Source: Prolixibacteraceae bacterium | Lineage (GTDB): Bacteria; Bacteroidota; Bacteroidia; Bacteroidales; Prolixibacteraceae | Length of the DNA stretch: 64,000 bases | Reading direction: 5' to 3' | Assembly: GCA_030602265.1 (NCBI GenBank) | Contig: JAUWAB010000003.1 | Coordinates: 81,054 to 145,053, forward strand | Shown: positions 46,160 through 55,944 of the stretch, in pieces | Layout: each line of letters opens with the position of its first letter | Position numbering within the stretch: position 1 is the first letter of the stretch | Notes under the pieces: model-generated | The model's input: the letters and a program-made list of their open reading frames with translations, nothing else | Database searches by the model: none | What the model was told of the DNA's origin: nothing | Program-made: the position numbers and the translations under genes

Positions 46160-46945
46160 ATGAAAAGATTATTTGCGTTACTTGCAGTTTTCGGGATGCT
46201 TGCATTCGGAGCATCAAATGTTGTTATTGCCCAGGAGACTGAGCAACCTGCCGCTGCACAAGTTGCTGTAGACACGCAGGAAGCTGCTGCTGCGGCTGCC
46301 GAACAGGGTCAGTCACTGCACAGCATGCTGAAACAAAAATTTATTGAAGGTGGTCCTTCTTTCATGTCATTTGTATTGATTACCCTTATTCTGGGTCTTG
46401 CATTTGCCATTGAAAGAGTACTTTACCTTAATTTATCCACAACCAATACCAAAAAATTGCTTGCCAAGGTCGAAGAAGCCCTTGAAACCGGCGGAATTGA
46501 AGCAGCCAAGGAAGTATGCCGCAATACCCGCGGTCCGGTTGCCAGCATTTTCTACCAGGGCTTAGACAGGTTCGACCATGGTATCGAAGTGGTTGAAAAA
46601 TCGATTGTATCCTATGGCGGTGTTCAGGCTGGTCTCCTCGAAAGAGGTCTGAGCTGGATTGCATTGTTTATTGCACTTGCTCCCATGTTAGGGTTTATGG
46701 GTACAGTAATCGGTATGATCGCTGCATTTGACGCCATCGAAATTGCCGGTGATATTTCTCCCTCACTGGTTGCAGGAGGTATCAAGGTTGCTCTTATCAC
46801 CACCGTATTCGGTCTTATCGTAGCTATTATCCTTCAGATTTTCTACAACTACTGCGTTAACAAAATCGACGCCATCGTAAACAACATGGAAGATGCATCC
46901 ATTTCTATGCTCGACCTGCTTGTTAAACACAACCTTAAAAAATAA
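46160..46945 (+). CDS. exbB: ExbB/TolQ/MotA-type proton channel
   Basis: A 261-residue inner-membrane protein. It has a signal-like N-terminal helix (1-24), an Ala- and Gln-rich linker (about 25-55) and three transmembrane segments (about 68-90, 165-190, 208-232). The ExbB block APMLGFMGTVIGM and a Thr in the last helix region (ALITTVFGLI) line the proton path. The extra N-terminal helix is common in this phylum. It is followed by a small membrane protein and two ExbD proteins, so it should form an ion-driven motor that energises TonB receptors or another envelope machine. No TonB gene is visible here. Confidence 0.92.
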   Translation: MKRLFALLAVFGMLAFGASNVVIAQETEQPAAAQVAVDTQEAAAAAAEQGQSLHSMLKQKFIEGGPSFMSFVLITLILGLAFAIERVLYLNLSTTNTKKLLAKVEEALETGGIEAAKEVCRNTRGPVASIFYQGLDRFDHGIEVVEKSIVSYGGVQAGLLERGLSWIALFIALAPMLGFMGTVIGMIAAFDAIEIAGDISPSLVAGGIKVALITTVFGLIVAIILQIFYNYCVNKIDAIVNNMEDASISMLDLLVKHNLKK

Positions 46946-46953
46946 CTGGCATT

Positions 46954-47412
46954 ATGACTAAAGCATCACGATTATTAACAATCATATTGTGGATTATCCT
47001 TGCTGTCTCGGCAGTATTGATTGTCTCTCTGATGGTTAACATCAGTGACAACAATGCTGATCCTACCATGGGCGGATGGATTAACACAAATCTTGTCTGG
47101 ACCTATATCCTGATGGTCATAGGTGCAGGAATTGCCTTGCTGGCAGGTCTTTTCCAGATGGTTACCAATCTCTCATCTGCCAAAAAGAGCCTTGTCTCAC
47201 TTGTAGCCATTGCAGTTGTTGCAGTTGTTGCCTATTCTCTTGCGTCGAACGAGATACCCCAGTTTTTTGGTGTTGAAAAGTTTGTCGCTGATGGCACGCT
47301 GACTCCGAATATTGTAAAAATGGTAGATACCGGCCTTATCGCGACCTACTTCCTGTTCGGAGGAGCAGTGCTTGCGATTGTATGGTCATCCATATCACAG
47401 GTTTTCAAATAG
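46954..47412 (+). CDS. Membrane protein in exbB-exbD operon, unknown function
   Basis: A 152-residue protein with four predicted helices (about 8-27, 45-67, 78-98, 125-148) and no soluble domain. It lies between exbB (8 bases) and exbD (37 bases), so it is likely a component or accessory of the same complex. I do not recognise a named family. Confidence 0.75.
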   Translation: MTKASRLLTIILWIILAVSAVLIVSLMVNISDNNADPTMGGWINTNLVWTYILMVIGAGIALLAGLFQMVTNLSSAKKSLVSLVAIAVVAVVAYSLASNEIPQFFGVEKFVADGTLTPNIVKMVDTGLIATYFLFGGAVLAIVWSSISQVFK

Positions 47413-47449
47413 TAATAACCGTGGTTAAAAACAGGAAAAAAGAATAATT

Positions 47450-48022
47450 ATGGCAAGAAAAGTACCAGAAATACCATCCGCATCGTTGGCAGACATCGCC
47501 TTCATGCTGCTCATATTTTTCCTGGTTACAACCACTATGGACGTTGACAGCGGTTTGGAAAGGAGACTTCCTCCTTTCGTCGAAGAGATTGATCAGGATA
47601 CTCCACCCATTAAGGAGCGTAACGTATTCATTGTTCTGGTAAACCGGGATAACCAATTACTGGTTGAAGGGGAATGGATGCAGTTAGGTGAGCTCAGAGA
47701 AAGAGCAAAGGAGTTTATGGCCAATCCTTTGGACCGTGAAGACCTTCCCGAAAAAGAATATAAGGAGGTCGAGTTTTTTGGTGAAGTTGGAATTACCAAA
47801 GGGGTAATCTCACTTCAGAATGACCTTGGAACTCAGTATGGAACATATATCGCTGTTCAAAACGAACTGGTTGGAGCCATTAATGAACTAAGAGAAGACT
47901 TAGCAAAGGCTAAGTTTGGAAAATCATTTGCGAACCTTTCCAGAGACGAGCAGAACGCCGTCCGCGAAATCTATCCGCAAAGGATTTCTGAAGCTGAACC
48001 CAAAAAGGTAGGAGGACAATAA
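47450..48022 (+). CDS. exbD: ExbD/TolR-type biopolymer transport protein (first copy)
   Basis: A 190-residue protein with one N-terminal helix containing the proton-carrying Asp (ASLADIAFMLLIFFLV) and a periplasmic domain. The periplasmic part (about 40-190) is longer than usual, with a charged C-terminal extension (GKSFANLSRDEQNAVREIYP). It is one base ahead of the second ExbD, suggesting a heteromeric ExbD pair within one motor. Confidence 0.92.
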   Translation: MARKVPEIPSASLADIAFMLLIFFLVTTTMDVDSGLERRLPPFVEEIDQDTPPIKERNVFIVLVNRDNQLLVEGEWMQLGELRERAKEFMANPLDREDLPEKEYKEVEFFGEVGITKGVISLQNDLGTQYGTYIAVQNELVGAINELREDLAKAKFGKSFANLSRDEQNAVREIYPQRISEAEPKKVGGQ

Positions 48023-48023
48023 T

Positions 48024-48497
48024 ATGCATAAATTTAAAAAGAAAGGATCAAACGAACTTCCGCCGATATCAACCGCATCACTGCCCGATATCGTATTTAT
48101 GCTCCTCTTCTTCTTCATGGTCAGTACAACCATGAGGGAAGTTACCCTAATGGTACGGCAAACTTTGCCTAGTGCTACAGAACTGAATAAACTGGAGAAG
48201 AAATCACTGGTAAGCTACATTTATGTAGGTGTGCCTCACCAGCAGTATCAGCGTGCGTTCGGAACGGAACCTCGCGTTCAGCTGAATGACCAGTTTGCCG
48301 AAGTTACCGATATTCTTGATTATATTATCGTAGAACGGCAGGCAAGGAACGAAGCTGAGGTACCATTTATGATCACTTCCCTAAAGGTTGATGAGTATAC
48401 AAGAATGCAGATTGTACAGGATATCAAGCAGGAGCTCAGAAAAGCTGCTGCCCTGCACATCAACTACTCTGCCCGAAGAAAAGCAGAACACTATTAA
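48024..48497 (+). CDS. exbD: ExbD/TolR-type biopolymer transport protein (second copy)
   Basis: A 157-residue paralogue. The membrane helix carries the matching Asp (ASLPDIVFMLLFFFMV), and a basic leader (HKFKKKGSNE) precedes it. The periplasmic domain is shorter and diverged from the first copy. It ends the operon, followed by a bidirectional terminator shared with aspS. Confidence 0.92.
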   Translation: MHKFKKKGSNELPPISTASLPDIVFMLLFFFMVSTTMREVTLMVRQTLPSATELNKLEKKSLVSYIYVGVPHQQYQRAFGTEPRVQLNDQFAEVTDILDYIIVERQARNEAEVPFMITSLKVDEYTRMQIVQDIKQELRKAAALHINYSARRKAEHY

Positions 48498-48513
48498 TCT
48501 TTCAATCATAAAT

Positions 48514-48543
48514 AAAAAAGGGAAGCTTTGCTTCCCTTTTTTT
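48514..48543. terminator. Bidirectional intrinsic terminator
   Basis: AAAAAAGGGAAGC, a TTT loop and GCTTCCCTTTTTT form a perfect stem with A/T flanks on both sides, so it can end the exbD operon and the convergent aspS gene. Confidence 0.9.
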
Positions 48544-50294
48544 TATTCAGGTAGTTTGATAACCAGATTAAGTTCTTCGAGCTGTTCAAGTGAAATAGGC
48601 GATGGCGAGTCATTCATCACGTCGCGTCCCGAATTATTCTTGGGGAATGCAATGACATCCCTTATACTGTCTAAACCGGCAAAAAGTGACACCAACCGGT
48701 CGAAACCAAATGCTATCCCGGCATGCGGAGGCGCCCCGTACCTGAAGGCATTCATCAGGAAGCCAAACTGAGCTTCGGCCTGTTCGGGCGTAAATCCCAA
48801 AACTTCAAACATCCTTGCCTGAAGGCCCGAATCAAAGATTCTCACAGACCCTCCTCCAATCTCAACGCCGTTGATTACCAGGTCGTATGCGTTAGCCCTG
48901 ACTTTGCCCGGATCGGAGTCCAGCAGGACAATATCCTCAGGTTTAGGTGAAGTAAACGGATGGTGCATTGCAAAGTACCGCTTGGTCTCTTCATTCCACT
49001 CCAACAATGGAAAATCGACAACCCAAAGTGGCCTGAAAGTATCTTTCGGCCGCAATCCCAACTTGTTGGCCATTTCAAGTCTCAGCAAACCCAGGGCATT
49101 GCGGGTATGGTCCTTATCACCCGACAGGATCAGCACGAGGTCCCCGGGTTTTGCCCCAACCTCATCTGCAATGTTCTTAAGTTCATCTTCAGAATAGAAT
49201 TTATCGACAGATGACTTTACCGTGCCGTCTGTGCCACATTTGATGTAAACCAGACCCCGTGCCCCGATCTGCGGACGCTTAACCCACTCGGTCAGTTCAT
49301 CCAGCTGCTTACGGGTATATTCGCCGCATCCTTCTGCACAGATTCCACCAATATATTCAGCAGTGTCAAAAACAGGAAATCCTTTCCCCTGTGCCAGAAC
49401 AGTTATCTCGTGCAGTTTCATGTCAAACCGGATATCCGGTTTGTCAGAGCCGTATTGTTCCATGGCTTCAGAATAAGGCATACGGGGGAAGGTATCGACT
49501 TCCACTCCTTTAATTTCCTTCAGGAGATGACGGGTCAGTCCCTCAAACATATTGAGTACATCCTCCTGCTCAACAAACGACATTTCGCAATCTATCTGTG
49601 TAAATTCCGGCTGACGGTCGGCACGCAGGTCTTCATCCCTGAAACATTTGACAATCTGGAAATATTTGTCAAAACCTGCAACCATGAGCAGTTGCTTGAA
49701 GATCTGAGGCGACTGTGGCAGTGCATAAAACTCGCCCGGGTTCATTCTGGAAGGTACCACGAAATCGCGAGCCCCTTCAGGGGTAGATTTTATCAGGACA
49801 GGCGTTTCTGTTTCAATAAAACCATGATCTGCCAGATAACCTCTGGTCACATGCGCCATACGGGCACGAAGGAAAAGGTTCTGCTGTACAGCAGCCCGCC
49901 TTAAGTCAAGATAACGGTATTTCATACGCAGGTCGTCCCCTCCGTCGGTATCATTCTGAATGGTAAACGGCGGGACAACCGAAGCACTGAGTACCCTTAG
50001 CGAACGAACTTCAAGTTCTATCTCACCGGTAGGAATATTTTTATTCTTGCTGGCCCGTTCCCTGACTAATCCGATGACCTGTACCACAAATTCCCTTCCC
50101 AGGGCATTCACCTGGTTACGAATCTCATCCGGAGTGTTTTCATCAGCCACTATCTGGGTGATTCCATACCGGTCACGAAGATCAACAAAGGTCATTGCCC
50201 CAAGATCACGGACGCGCTGAACCCAACCGGCAAGGGTAACTTCCCTGCCACAATGTTCCAGCCGCAACTCTCCACAAGTATTTGTTCTGTACAT
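48543..50294 (-). CDS. aspS: Aspartyl-tRNA synthetase
   Basis: A 583-residue class II synthetase with an N-terminal OB-fold anticodon domain ([21 protein letters not shown]), class II motif 2 ([19 protein letters not shown]), the bacterial GAD insertion and motif 3 ([12 protein letters not shown]). I start at [10 protein letters not shown] (50294), the usual start for the family; in-frame ATGs at 50303 and 50330 would add up to 12 residues. A -7-like TAATTTG (50345-50339) lies upstream. It is divergent from tadA. Confidence 0.97.
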   Translation of the reverse strand: MYRTNTCGELRLEHCGREVTLAGWVQRVRDLGAMTFVDLRDRYGITQIVADENTPDEIRNQVNALGREFVVQVIGLVRERASKNKNIPTGEIELEVRSLRVLSASVVPPFTIQNDTDGGDDLRMKYRYLDLRRAAVQQNLFLRARMAHVTRGYLADHGFIETETPVLIKSTPEGARDFVVPSRMNPGEFYALPQSPQIFKQLLMVAGFDKYFQIVKCFRDEDLRADRQPEFTQIDCEMSFVEQEDVLNMFEGLTRHLLKEIKGVEVDTFPRMPYSEAMEQYGSDKPDIRFDMKLHEITVLAQGKGFPVFDTAEYIGGICAEGCGEYTRKQLDELTEWVKRPQIGARGLVYIKCGTDGTVKSSVDKFYSEDELKNIADEVGAKPGDLVLILSGDKDHTRNALGLLRLEMANKLGLRPKDTFRPLWVVDFPLLEWNEETKRYFAMHHPFTSPKPEDIVLLDSDPGKVRANAYDLVINGVEIGGGSVRIFDSGLQARMFEVLGFTPEQAEAQFGFLMNAFRYGAPPHAGIAFGFDRLVSLFAGLDSIRDVIAFPKNNSGRDVMNDSPSPISLEQLEELNLVIKLPE

Positions 50295-50388
50295 AAAATC
50301 CATTTTAAGAATAAGTTGCGAAAATAACAAGAATTTAGCAAATTAGACCCGGATAAGAAAAGCGTATTCCGTAACAGACAAATAATTT

Positions 50389-50832
50389 ATGCCAGAGCCA
50401 TTCAACGACGAGTATTATATGCGCAAGGCCATTCAGGAAGCTGAATCGGCACGGGACAAAGGAGAGATTCCGGTGGGTACCGTAGTGGTTTGTGCAGGAC
50501 GCATCATCGCACGGGCGCACAACCTGACAGAATTGCTGAATGACGTAACTGCACATGCCGAAATGCAGGCCATTACAGCGGCAACTAATCTTACAGGAGG
50601 CAAATACCTGAACGAATGTACGATATATGTCACCCTGGAGCCTTGTGTGATGTGTGCCGGGGCGCTTGCCTGGGCACAGGCCGGAAGACTGGTCTACGGT
50701 GCCTCAGATGAAAAGAGGGGTTACCGAAAATTCGCACCGGATGCGCTGCACCCAAAAACAGAGGTTACTTCCGGCATCCTGGAAAGTGAGTGCAGCACGC
50801 TGATCCGGGAGTTTTTCAAAACAAAGCGGTAA
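50389..50832 (+). CDS. tadA: tRNA adenosine(34) deaminase
   Basis: A 147-residue zinc deaminase producing inosine at tRNA position 34. The zinc and catalytic motifs HAEMQAI (His-Ala-Glu, about 57-63) and PCVMCAGAL (Cys pair, about 87) are intact. Length is normal. It ends near a hairpin shared with the convergent hexosaminidase gene. Confidence 0.94.
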   Translation: MPEPFNDEYYMRKAIQEAESARDKGEIPVGTVVVCAGRIIARAHNLTELLNDVTAHAEMQAITAATNLTGGKYLNECTIYVTLEPCVMCAGALAWAQAGRLVYGASDEKRGYRKFAPDALHPKTEVTSGILESECSTLIREFFKTKR

Positions 50833-50835
50833 ATT

Positions 50836-50867
50836 GGTACCATACCCTTCCATCAGGGTACGGTACC
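50836..50867. terminator. Hairpin between convergent tadA and hexosaminidase genes
   Basis: GGTACCATACCC (50836-50847) and GGGTACGGTACC (50856-50867) form a 12-base stem with one A-C mismatch. Neither side has a strong T run, so it is a weak or factor-aided terminator at best. Confidence 0.5.
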
Positions 50868-50880
50868 AGTTTACCGGAAT

Positions 50881-53481
50881 CTATTCTGTTACCACAGACC
50901 TGCCCGACCTGCCAGAAAGGTCAAAAGCCTTCAGGGTGACCTTACCGGAAACGCGGACCGGTCCTTCGTATATCATTGAGTTTCGCTGTGGCTCTGTACC
51001 ATCGGTGGTATACCGGATGATCAGGCCCGGATATTCAATATTCGCCTTTAACATGCCATCCTCGATAACCGCACCCGGCTGAGGGATCCGATAATTATAT
51101 CCACCGAAGATCCCCGAAAGACGTGGCAGCTCCCTTTTGGCTAACTGGTTGGCAAACAGATTCCAGCCTTCGTCCATCTGTCTTTTGCGGATATCAGGAT
51201 CGGACTGACTTTCCCAATTCCGGGGTTTAGCCCAGGTGGTTTCCACAAAACCAAGAAATTTGGGCAACATATAATACTCCAACATCCTGGGCCCTTTAAT
51301 CGTCTCGCTCCAGAACTGTGCCTGAATACCAATTATGTTCGCGGCAGCTTCAGGGTTCAGTCTTTCCAATCCGGCAAATTCAGTCTCCGGATCAATCGGC
51401 TTGCCCATTGCCGTCTTCAGGTTGGTAATAAAGGAATTATAGGGTGCAAACTGCCAGCCGCTGCGTGCATCGGCAAATCCTCCCCAGTAATGGCCAGGCT
51501 CCTGCGGATCCTTGTTGTAGGCCAGGTCGTAATAGAAATTGGAAACATCGCACAAAACCACCGGATACCCGGCATTGGCCGTTCTGTAGGCAAGGTCGGC
51601 CCATCTGCCCTGGTTGTTCCAAACCCATGGAATAATATTCTTTCCGGCAAACTCAGGGTTAGGCACATAATTGCCATTTTCAGTTTTCAGCAGGACAACC
51701 TCTTCCCAACCTCCGATCTTCAGATCTTTCCTTTGGAGAATTTCCACTGCCCGGCTGAAAAAATAAGCCTGCAGGTTTTTCGGATCTTTAACTTCTGGCA
51801 AGGTCTTCATTAATTCCCGACACAGTGGTGAACCCGCCCATGCTCCTTCAGGCACCTCGTCTCCACCGGTGTGGAAATACTCAAGGGGAACGCCTGCCTC
51901 TCCATGCATTTCAATGATATCATCGATGACGGCTTCATAAAAACGATATACCGACTCACGGGCGACACAGACGACATTATCATTGAATGACTGGGCAGAA
52001 TTGTACACAGAGCTGTCATCCGGATCAATCAGTCTGAACTCATTGGCCCCAGCTTCGTTGCCCTCATTCATAAGTCTCTCATACCGGGCTTCCATAGCTC
52101 GGATGGCCGCCCTTGAATGTCCGGGCAGGTTAATGGTGGGAATAACCGTAATGTGCCGGTCATGGGCGTAGCGGAGAATCTCCTTGTAATCTTCCCTCGA
52201 ATAAAAGCCGCTTCCCCAGGAATCAGCAGCATCTGCAAAAGGACCTGAACCATAAGCAGGATGTAGCATATCCAGAGATGTCTTGATGGTATGTCCCCTG
52301 CGGGAACCTACACTGGTGAGCTCAGGTAATTTCTCAATTTCTACCCGCCATGCCTCATCTTCAGACAGAACCAGCATCAGGTGGTTGATCTTGTAAAAAG
52401 AAATCAGGTCGATAATCTTTTTAACCGTTTCCTTAGACTGAAAATTTCGGGCAACATCCAGATGAACGGAACGAAAACCAAATCTTGGGGAATCCTCAAT
52501 GACCACCTCCGGAAGTCCGGGTTCAACTGTCTGACCGGCAAATATCTCAACCGGAAGCAGTGCCATCAGGCTCTGAATTCCATAGAAAACTCCGGCAGCA
52601 TCATTGCCGGTAACCACTATGGATTTATCAGACTTTATTTCGAGGCGGTAGGCTTCCCGTGAAGTATTATTCACCCTGATTGGCCTGGTTTCGAGAAAAA
52701 TGGCATTGGGTTTGGGTCCCGAACCTTCGACCGGAGAGACGGTGGTCTGAGCCAGCCTGCTGACAAAGGCAGCCATCATACCGGCTTCTTTTTCCAATCC
52801 TCTCTGGTAAAGGATTTCAGGAGCAGAATCAAAAACCACCGATTTTCCCGATGCCTTGTATACAACCGGTGATGGTACTATCGCCGGAAGCTGTCCTGAA
52901 GGAATATCCGTAAGCCACTTGTTCCTTTCGTAAAGGTTAGCGGCAGTCGGTATTGGCTCAAAGTCGTTCCGGTGCCGGTTAATCTGTTCCGGACTGACAA
53001 ACGGCTCAATCTCATAGTTGGAAACGGCCACTACCTGCTTCTCATTACCGTTACGGTCATAAAAAACAAAGTATAGCCCCAGGGGTGCATCCACCTCTTT
53101 AATCCACCAGGCTTGCGCTTCATATATCAGCTCGGTACTTTCTCCTGGTTTTATAACCAAATCCTTACCCGGCTCCAGCTTGTACCAGTCACCCGAGATC
53201 CTGGTAATTTCAGCATTATCCGGATTTTGCAGAATCTCCCTGGGTTGCTGGTTATAGTACAAAGCCCATTTACCTGGTTTCAGGGTAACATTACTGTTGT
53301 TTGTCAGTGTAAAACTGGCTTTTACACGGGGACTATCAGCAAACTCATTACTGATTACCTTCCAGCTGATGGCCAGCTGATCGCCGGATGGCCACGATTC
53401 CTGCCCGCATCGGCTGAATAAGAATAACACCGCCAAAGCAGAAATCATCAAACTTATTTTTTTGGTAAGCAAATTATTCAT
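50881..53481 (-). CDS. GH20 beta-N-acetylhexosaminidase lipoprotein
   Basis: An 866-residue surface or periplasmic glycosidase. A lipobox-like SRCG (Cys25) ends the signal peptide. An N-terminal CHB_HEX-like beta domain (about 38-160, WKVISNEF, GKWALYYNQ) precedes a GH20b domain (about 195-330) and the GH20 barrel (about 333-730). The Asp541-Glu542 pair (GGDEVP) is the catalytic diad used in substrate-assisted cleavage. A chitobiase-type C-terminal domain ends the protein. Expected substrates are GlcNAc-terminated glycans. It is divergent from a NagX-like acetyltransferase gene by 91 bases. Confidence 0.93.
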   Translation of the reverse strand: MNNLLTKKISLMISALAVLFLFSRCGQESWPSGDQLAISWKVISNEFADSPRVKASFTLTNNSNVTLKPGKWALYYNQQPREILQNPDNAEITRISGDWYKLEPGKDLVIKPGESTELIYEAQAWWIKEVDAPLGLYFVFYDRNGNEKQVVAVSNYEIEPFVSPEQINRHRNDFEPIPTAANLYERNKWLTDIPSGQLPAIVPSPVVYKASGKSVVFDSAPEILYQRGLEKEAGMMAAFVSRLAQTTVSPVEGSGPKPNAIFLETRPIRVNNTSREAYRLEIKSDKSIVVTGNDAAGVFYGIQSLMALLPVEIFAGQTVEPGLPEVVIEDSPRFGFRSVHLDVARNFQSKETVKKIIDLISFYKINHLMLVLSEDEAWRVEIEKLPELTSVGSRRGHTIKTSLDMLHPAYGSGPFADAADSWGSGFYSREDYKEILRYAHDRHITVIPTINLPGHSRAAIRAMEARYERLMNEGNEAGANEFRLIDPDDSSVYNSAQSFNDNVVCVARESVYRFYEAVIDDIIEMHGEAGVPLEYFHTGGDEVPEGAWAGSPLCRELMKTLPEVKDPKNLQAYFFSRAVEILQRKDLKIGGWEEVVLLKTENGNYVPNPEFAGKNIIPWVWNNQGRWADLAYRTANAGYPVVLCDVSNFYYDLAYNKDPQEPGHYWGGFADARSGWQFAPYNSFITNLKTAMGKPIDPETEFAGLERLNPEAAANIIGIQAQFWSETIKGPRMLEYYMLPKFLGFVETTWAKPRNWESQSDPDIRKRQMDEGWNLFANQLAKRELPRLSGIFGGYNYRIPQPGAVIEDGMLKANIEYPGLIIRYTTDGTEPQRNSMIYEGPVRVSGKVTLKAFDLSGRSGRSVVTE

Positions 53482-53557
53482 AAAATTGTCTTAATAAAAT
53501 TTTTATAAAGATAGAACAAACTGGATTATTGGGAAATACAATTCATTAGAAATATTT

Positions 53558-53565
53558 CAAATATA
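53558..53565 (-). promoter_or_regulatory. Candidate -7 box TATATTTG for the hexosaminidase gene
   Basis: Exact TAnnTTTG on the minus strand in the divergent gap, 76 bases before the hexosaminidase ATG. No clear -33 element. Confidence 0.4.
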
Positions 53566-53572
53566 TATAGTT

Positions 53573-54667
53573 ATGAAAGAGAACGAAAGGTTAATTTCAC
53601 TTGACGCATTCCGTGGATTCACCATTGCCGCCATGATCATGGTCAACAATCCCGGAAGCTGGAGCCATGTTTATGCTCCCTTGCTCCATAAACCCTGGCA
53701 TGGCATTACCGTTACCGATCTGATCTTTCCCTTTTTCCTGTATATTGTGGGAGTCTCCATTGCCCTTGCTTACACGAAGAGAGTAGATGCCGGAATACCA
53801 AAGGGAGACATGTATAAGAAAATCGTTATAAGGTCGGTCAAGATCTTTGCGGTTGGTATTTTCCTGAGCCTTTACCCAAAATTTGATTTTGCCGGACTTA
53901 GGGTAGCAGGGGTCCTTCAAAGGATCGCTGTTGTTTTTCTGGTTTGTGCCCTGCTGTTCCTTAATGTAAGATGGAAAAAACAGGCCGTAATTGGCGCCGT
54001 ACTGCTAATTTTTTACTGGCTGGCTATGATCCTTATCCCGACGCCCGGATACGGAAAACCCATGCTGGAGCCTGGGGTTAACCTGGCTGCCTGGATCGAC
54101 TCTTATCTGCTCCCCGGAAGAATGTGGCAAAAAACATGGGATCCCGAAGGCCTTTTCAGTACACTTCCTGCCATAGCAACGGGAATCACCGGAATGCTGA
54201 CAGGAACACTGATTGTCAGTAAAAAAAGCATGGAAGAAAAGATCATATGGCTTTTCACTGCGGGCTTTATTATTTTGGCAGTAGGGCATGTCTGGAGCTG
54301 GAATTTCCCGTTGAATAAAAATATCTGGACCAGTTCATTTGTATTGGTAACCTCCGGATTAGCAGCCCTGACGCTGGCCACAAGCATGTACCTGGTTGAT
54401 GTGGTTGGTTACCGAAAAATCGCCTTTCCGGGTGTTGTATTCGGATCGAACGCCATTACCGTTTATGTGCTTGCGGGTTTGGCGGGCTATCTTTTTTATG
54501 GAATACCTATTGGCGGTTTACCGGTCAAAACACATTTCATGGAATTCTTCACCAACATTGGCTTTGAACCTAAGTTCACCAGCTTCCTGTTTGCCTTCCT
54601 GTATATCGGTATATTTTATATCCCTGCACACCTCATGTATAAAAAGAAAATATTCATTAAACTTTAA
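53573..54667 (+). CDS. NagX-like membrane acetyltransferase (DUF5009/HGSNAT type)
   Basis: A 364-residue polytopic membrane protein with about ten helices. The N-terminal RLISLDAFRGFTIAAMIMVNNPG and the TDLIFPFFLYIVGVS block are typical of the heparan-alpha-glucosaminide N-acetyltransferase/NagX family. In bacterial N-acetylglucosamine use clusters such proteins accompany hexosaminidases. Here it faces a GH20 gene and precedes a transglutaminase-like lipoprotein by 7 bases. An amino-sugar role is inferred from neighbours; the reaction is not proven. Confidence 0.85.
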   Translation: MKENERLISLDAFRGFTIAAMIMVNNPGSWSHVYAPLLHKPWHGITVTDLIFPFFLYIVGVSIALAYTKRVDAGIPKGDMYKKIVIRSVKIFAVGIFLSLYPKFDFAGLRVAGVLQRIAVVFLVCALLFLNVRWKKQAVIGAVLLIFYWLAMILIPTPGYGKPMLEPGVNLAAWIDSYLLPGRMWQKTWDPEGLFSTLPAIATGITGMLTGTLIVSKKSMEEKIIWLFTAGFIILAVGHVWSWNFPLNKNIWTSSFVLVTSGLAALTLATSMYLVDVVGYRKIAFPGVVFGSNAITVYVLAGLAGYLFYGIPIGGLPVKTHFMEFFTNIGFEPKFTSFLFAFLYIGIFYIPAHLMYKKKIFIKL

Positions 54668-54674
54668 TTCGTGT

Positions 54675-55892
54675 ATGTACAAAAAACCCTATTCTTTAAT
54701 TAGTCGTCAATGGATTTTGCCATTGATGTTTATTTTATTTGTTTCCTGTGCGGATAATCCGTACAGAGGAGTTCCGGGCCAATACAGGGAATTGCTGGAA
54801 CAAGCGTTTTCAAATGCAGGGGAAAATACCGGAGAACTGGAGAAAGCGCTGAATGAAGCCACCCGGAAGGAAAAGGAAGCGGTTGCTTTCCTTATCGCGT
54901 ATATGCCTGAAAGAGATCTCCATTCCCTGACTTCGGAATTCATCCTGGAAAACGTACGATATGCCCTGAAAGCCAGAAATGAGTTTTCGTGGGGCCGTAC
55001 CTTGCCGGATTCCATTTTTCTGAATGAAGTCCTCCCCTATGTTAGCCTCAATGAAAGAAGGGACAACTGGAGGGCCGATTTTTACAACCGGTTTTCACCG
55101 CTGGTCAGAAATTGTAAAGATATACGGGAAGCGATTGATTCGGTGAATATGAATATCGCTGCCCTCCTGGAGGTGGAGTACAATACCAGACGCAATAAGG
55201 CCGACCAGAGTCCTTATGAATCCATGGAGATCGGCATGGCCTCCTGCTCCGGGCTCTCCATCCTGCTTACCGATGCCTTCAGGGCGGTGGGTATTCCGTC
55301 GAGGATTGCCGGTACTCCCCTGTGGACCAATATGCGTGGCAATCACAGCTGGTGTGAGGTGTGGATCGACGGGGAATGGTACTTCACAGAATATTACCCC
55401 GATAAACTTAACCACAGCTGGTTTCTGGCAGATGCTGGCAAGGCTGATCCCGAAAAGCCCGTACACTGGGTTTATGCCTCGTCCTTTAAGCCTACCGGGC
55501 TTTCTTACCCGCTGGTCTGGGACAGAAGCATCAAGTATGTTCCTGCAGAAAATGTAACGGAAAGATATATTGATCTTTACCGACAGCAAATGGATAATGT
55601 TAGACCTGGTGAAGATGAACTTACGCTGAATGTGGTCCTGTACAAATCTGCTGAATCAAAAGACGGAAACGACCGGATCATATCCAGGGTATCGGTCAGT
55701 AAAGGTGAAGAAAGAGTAGATTTTGGCTATACGCCCGGTCCGACGGACGACCTGAACCGTTTTCTGACATTCAGGCTTAAGAAAAATACCGACTATATTT
55801 TTTCTTTTACCGATGACGCAGGTGAAACCATAAACATAACCCATAATACGGGTGAGACTACCAACGATTTATTGCGACTCAGTTACCATTGA
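54675..55892 (+). CDS. Transglutaminase-like lipoprotein
   Basis: A 405-residue lipoprotein with signal peptide and lipobox FVSC (Cys near residue 24). A long helical N-terminal part leads to a transglutaminase-like core: Cys in GMASCSGLSILL, His in GNHSWCEVWIDGEW, and an acidic residue in the following FTEYYPD where the third triad member is expected. A beta-sandwich C-terminus follows. Many such proteins are peptidases or inactive binders and not cross-linkers. A much longer in-frame extension to 54396 overlaps nagX and is rejected. It follows nagX by 7 bases. Confidence 0.82.
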   Translation: MYKKPYSLISRQWILPLMFILFVSCADNPYRGVPGQYRELLEQAFSNAGENTGELEKALNEATRKEKEAVAFLIAYMPERDLHSLTSEFILENVRYALKARNEFSWGRTLPDSIFLNEVLPYVSLNERRDNWRADFYNRFSPLVRNCKDIREAIDSVNMNIAALLEVEYNTRRNKADQSPYESMEIGMASCSGLSILLTDAFRAVGIPSRIAGTPLWTNMRGNHSWCEVWIDGEWYFTEYYPDKLNHSWFLADAGKADPEKPVHWVYASSFKPTGLSYPLVWDRSIKYVPAENVTERYIDLYRQQMDNVRPGEDELTLNVVLYKSAESKDGNDRIISRVSVSKGEERVDFGYTPGPTDDLNRFLTFRLKKNTDYIFSFTDDAGETINITHNTGETTNDLLRLSYH

Positions 55893-55944
55893 CCTGAAAT
55901 TCCTGAAAAGTCCTGTCATTTATGAGGCGGGGCTTTTCAGTTCA

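Noticed and set aside
54396..54674. Long N-terminal extension of the transglutaminase-like gene
   Set aside because: It overlaps the coding end of nagX in another frame, and the lipoprotein signal peptide begins at 54675.
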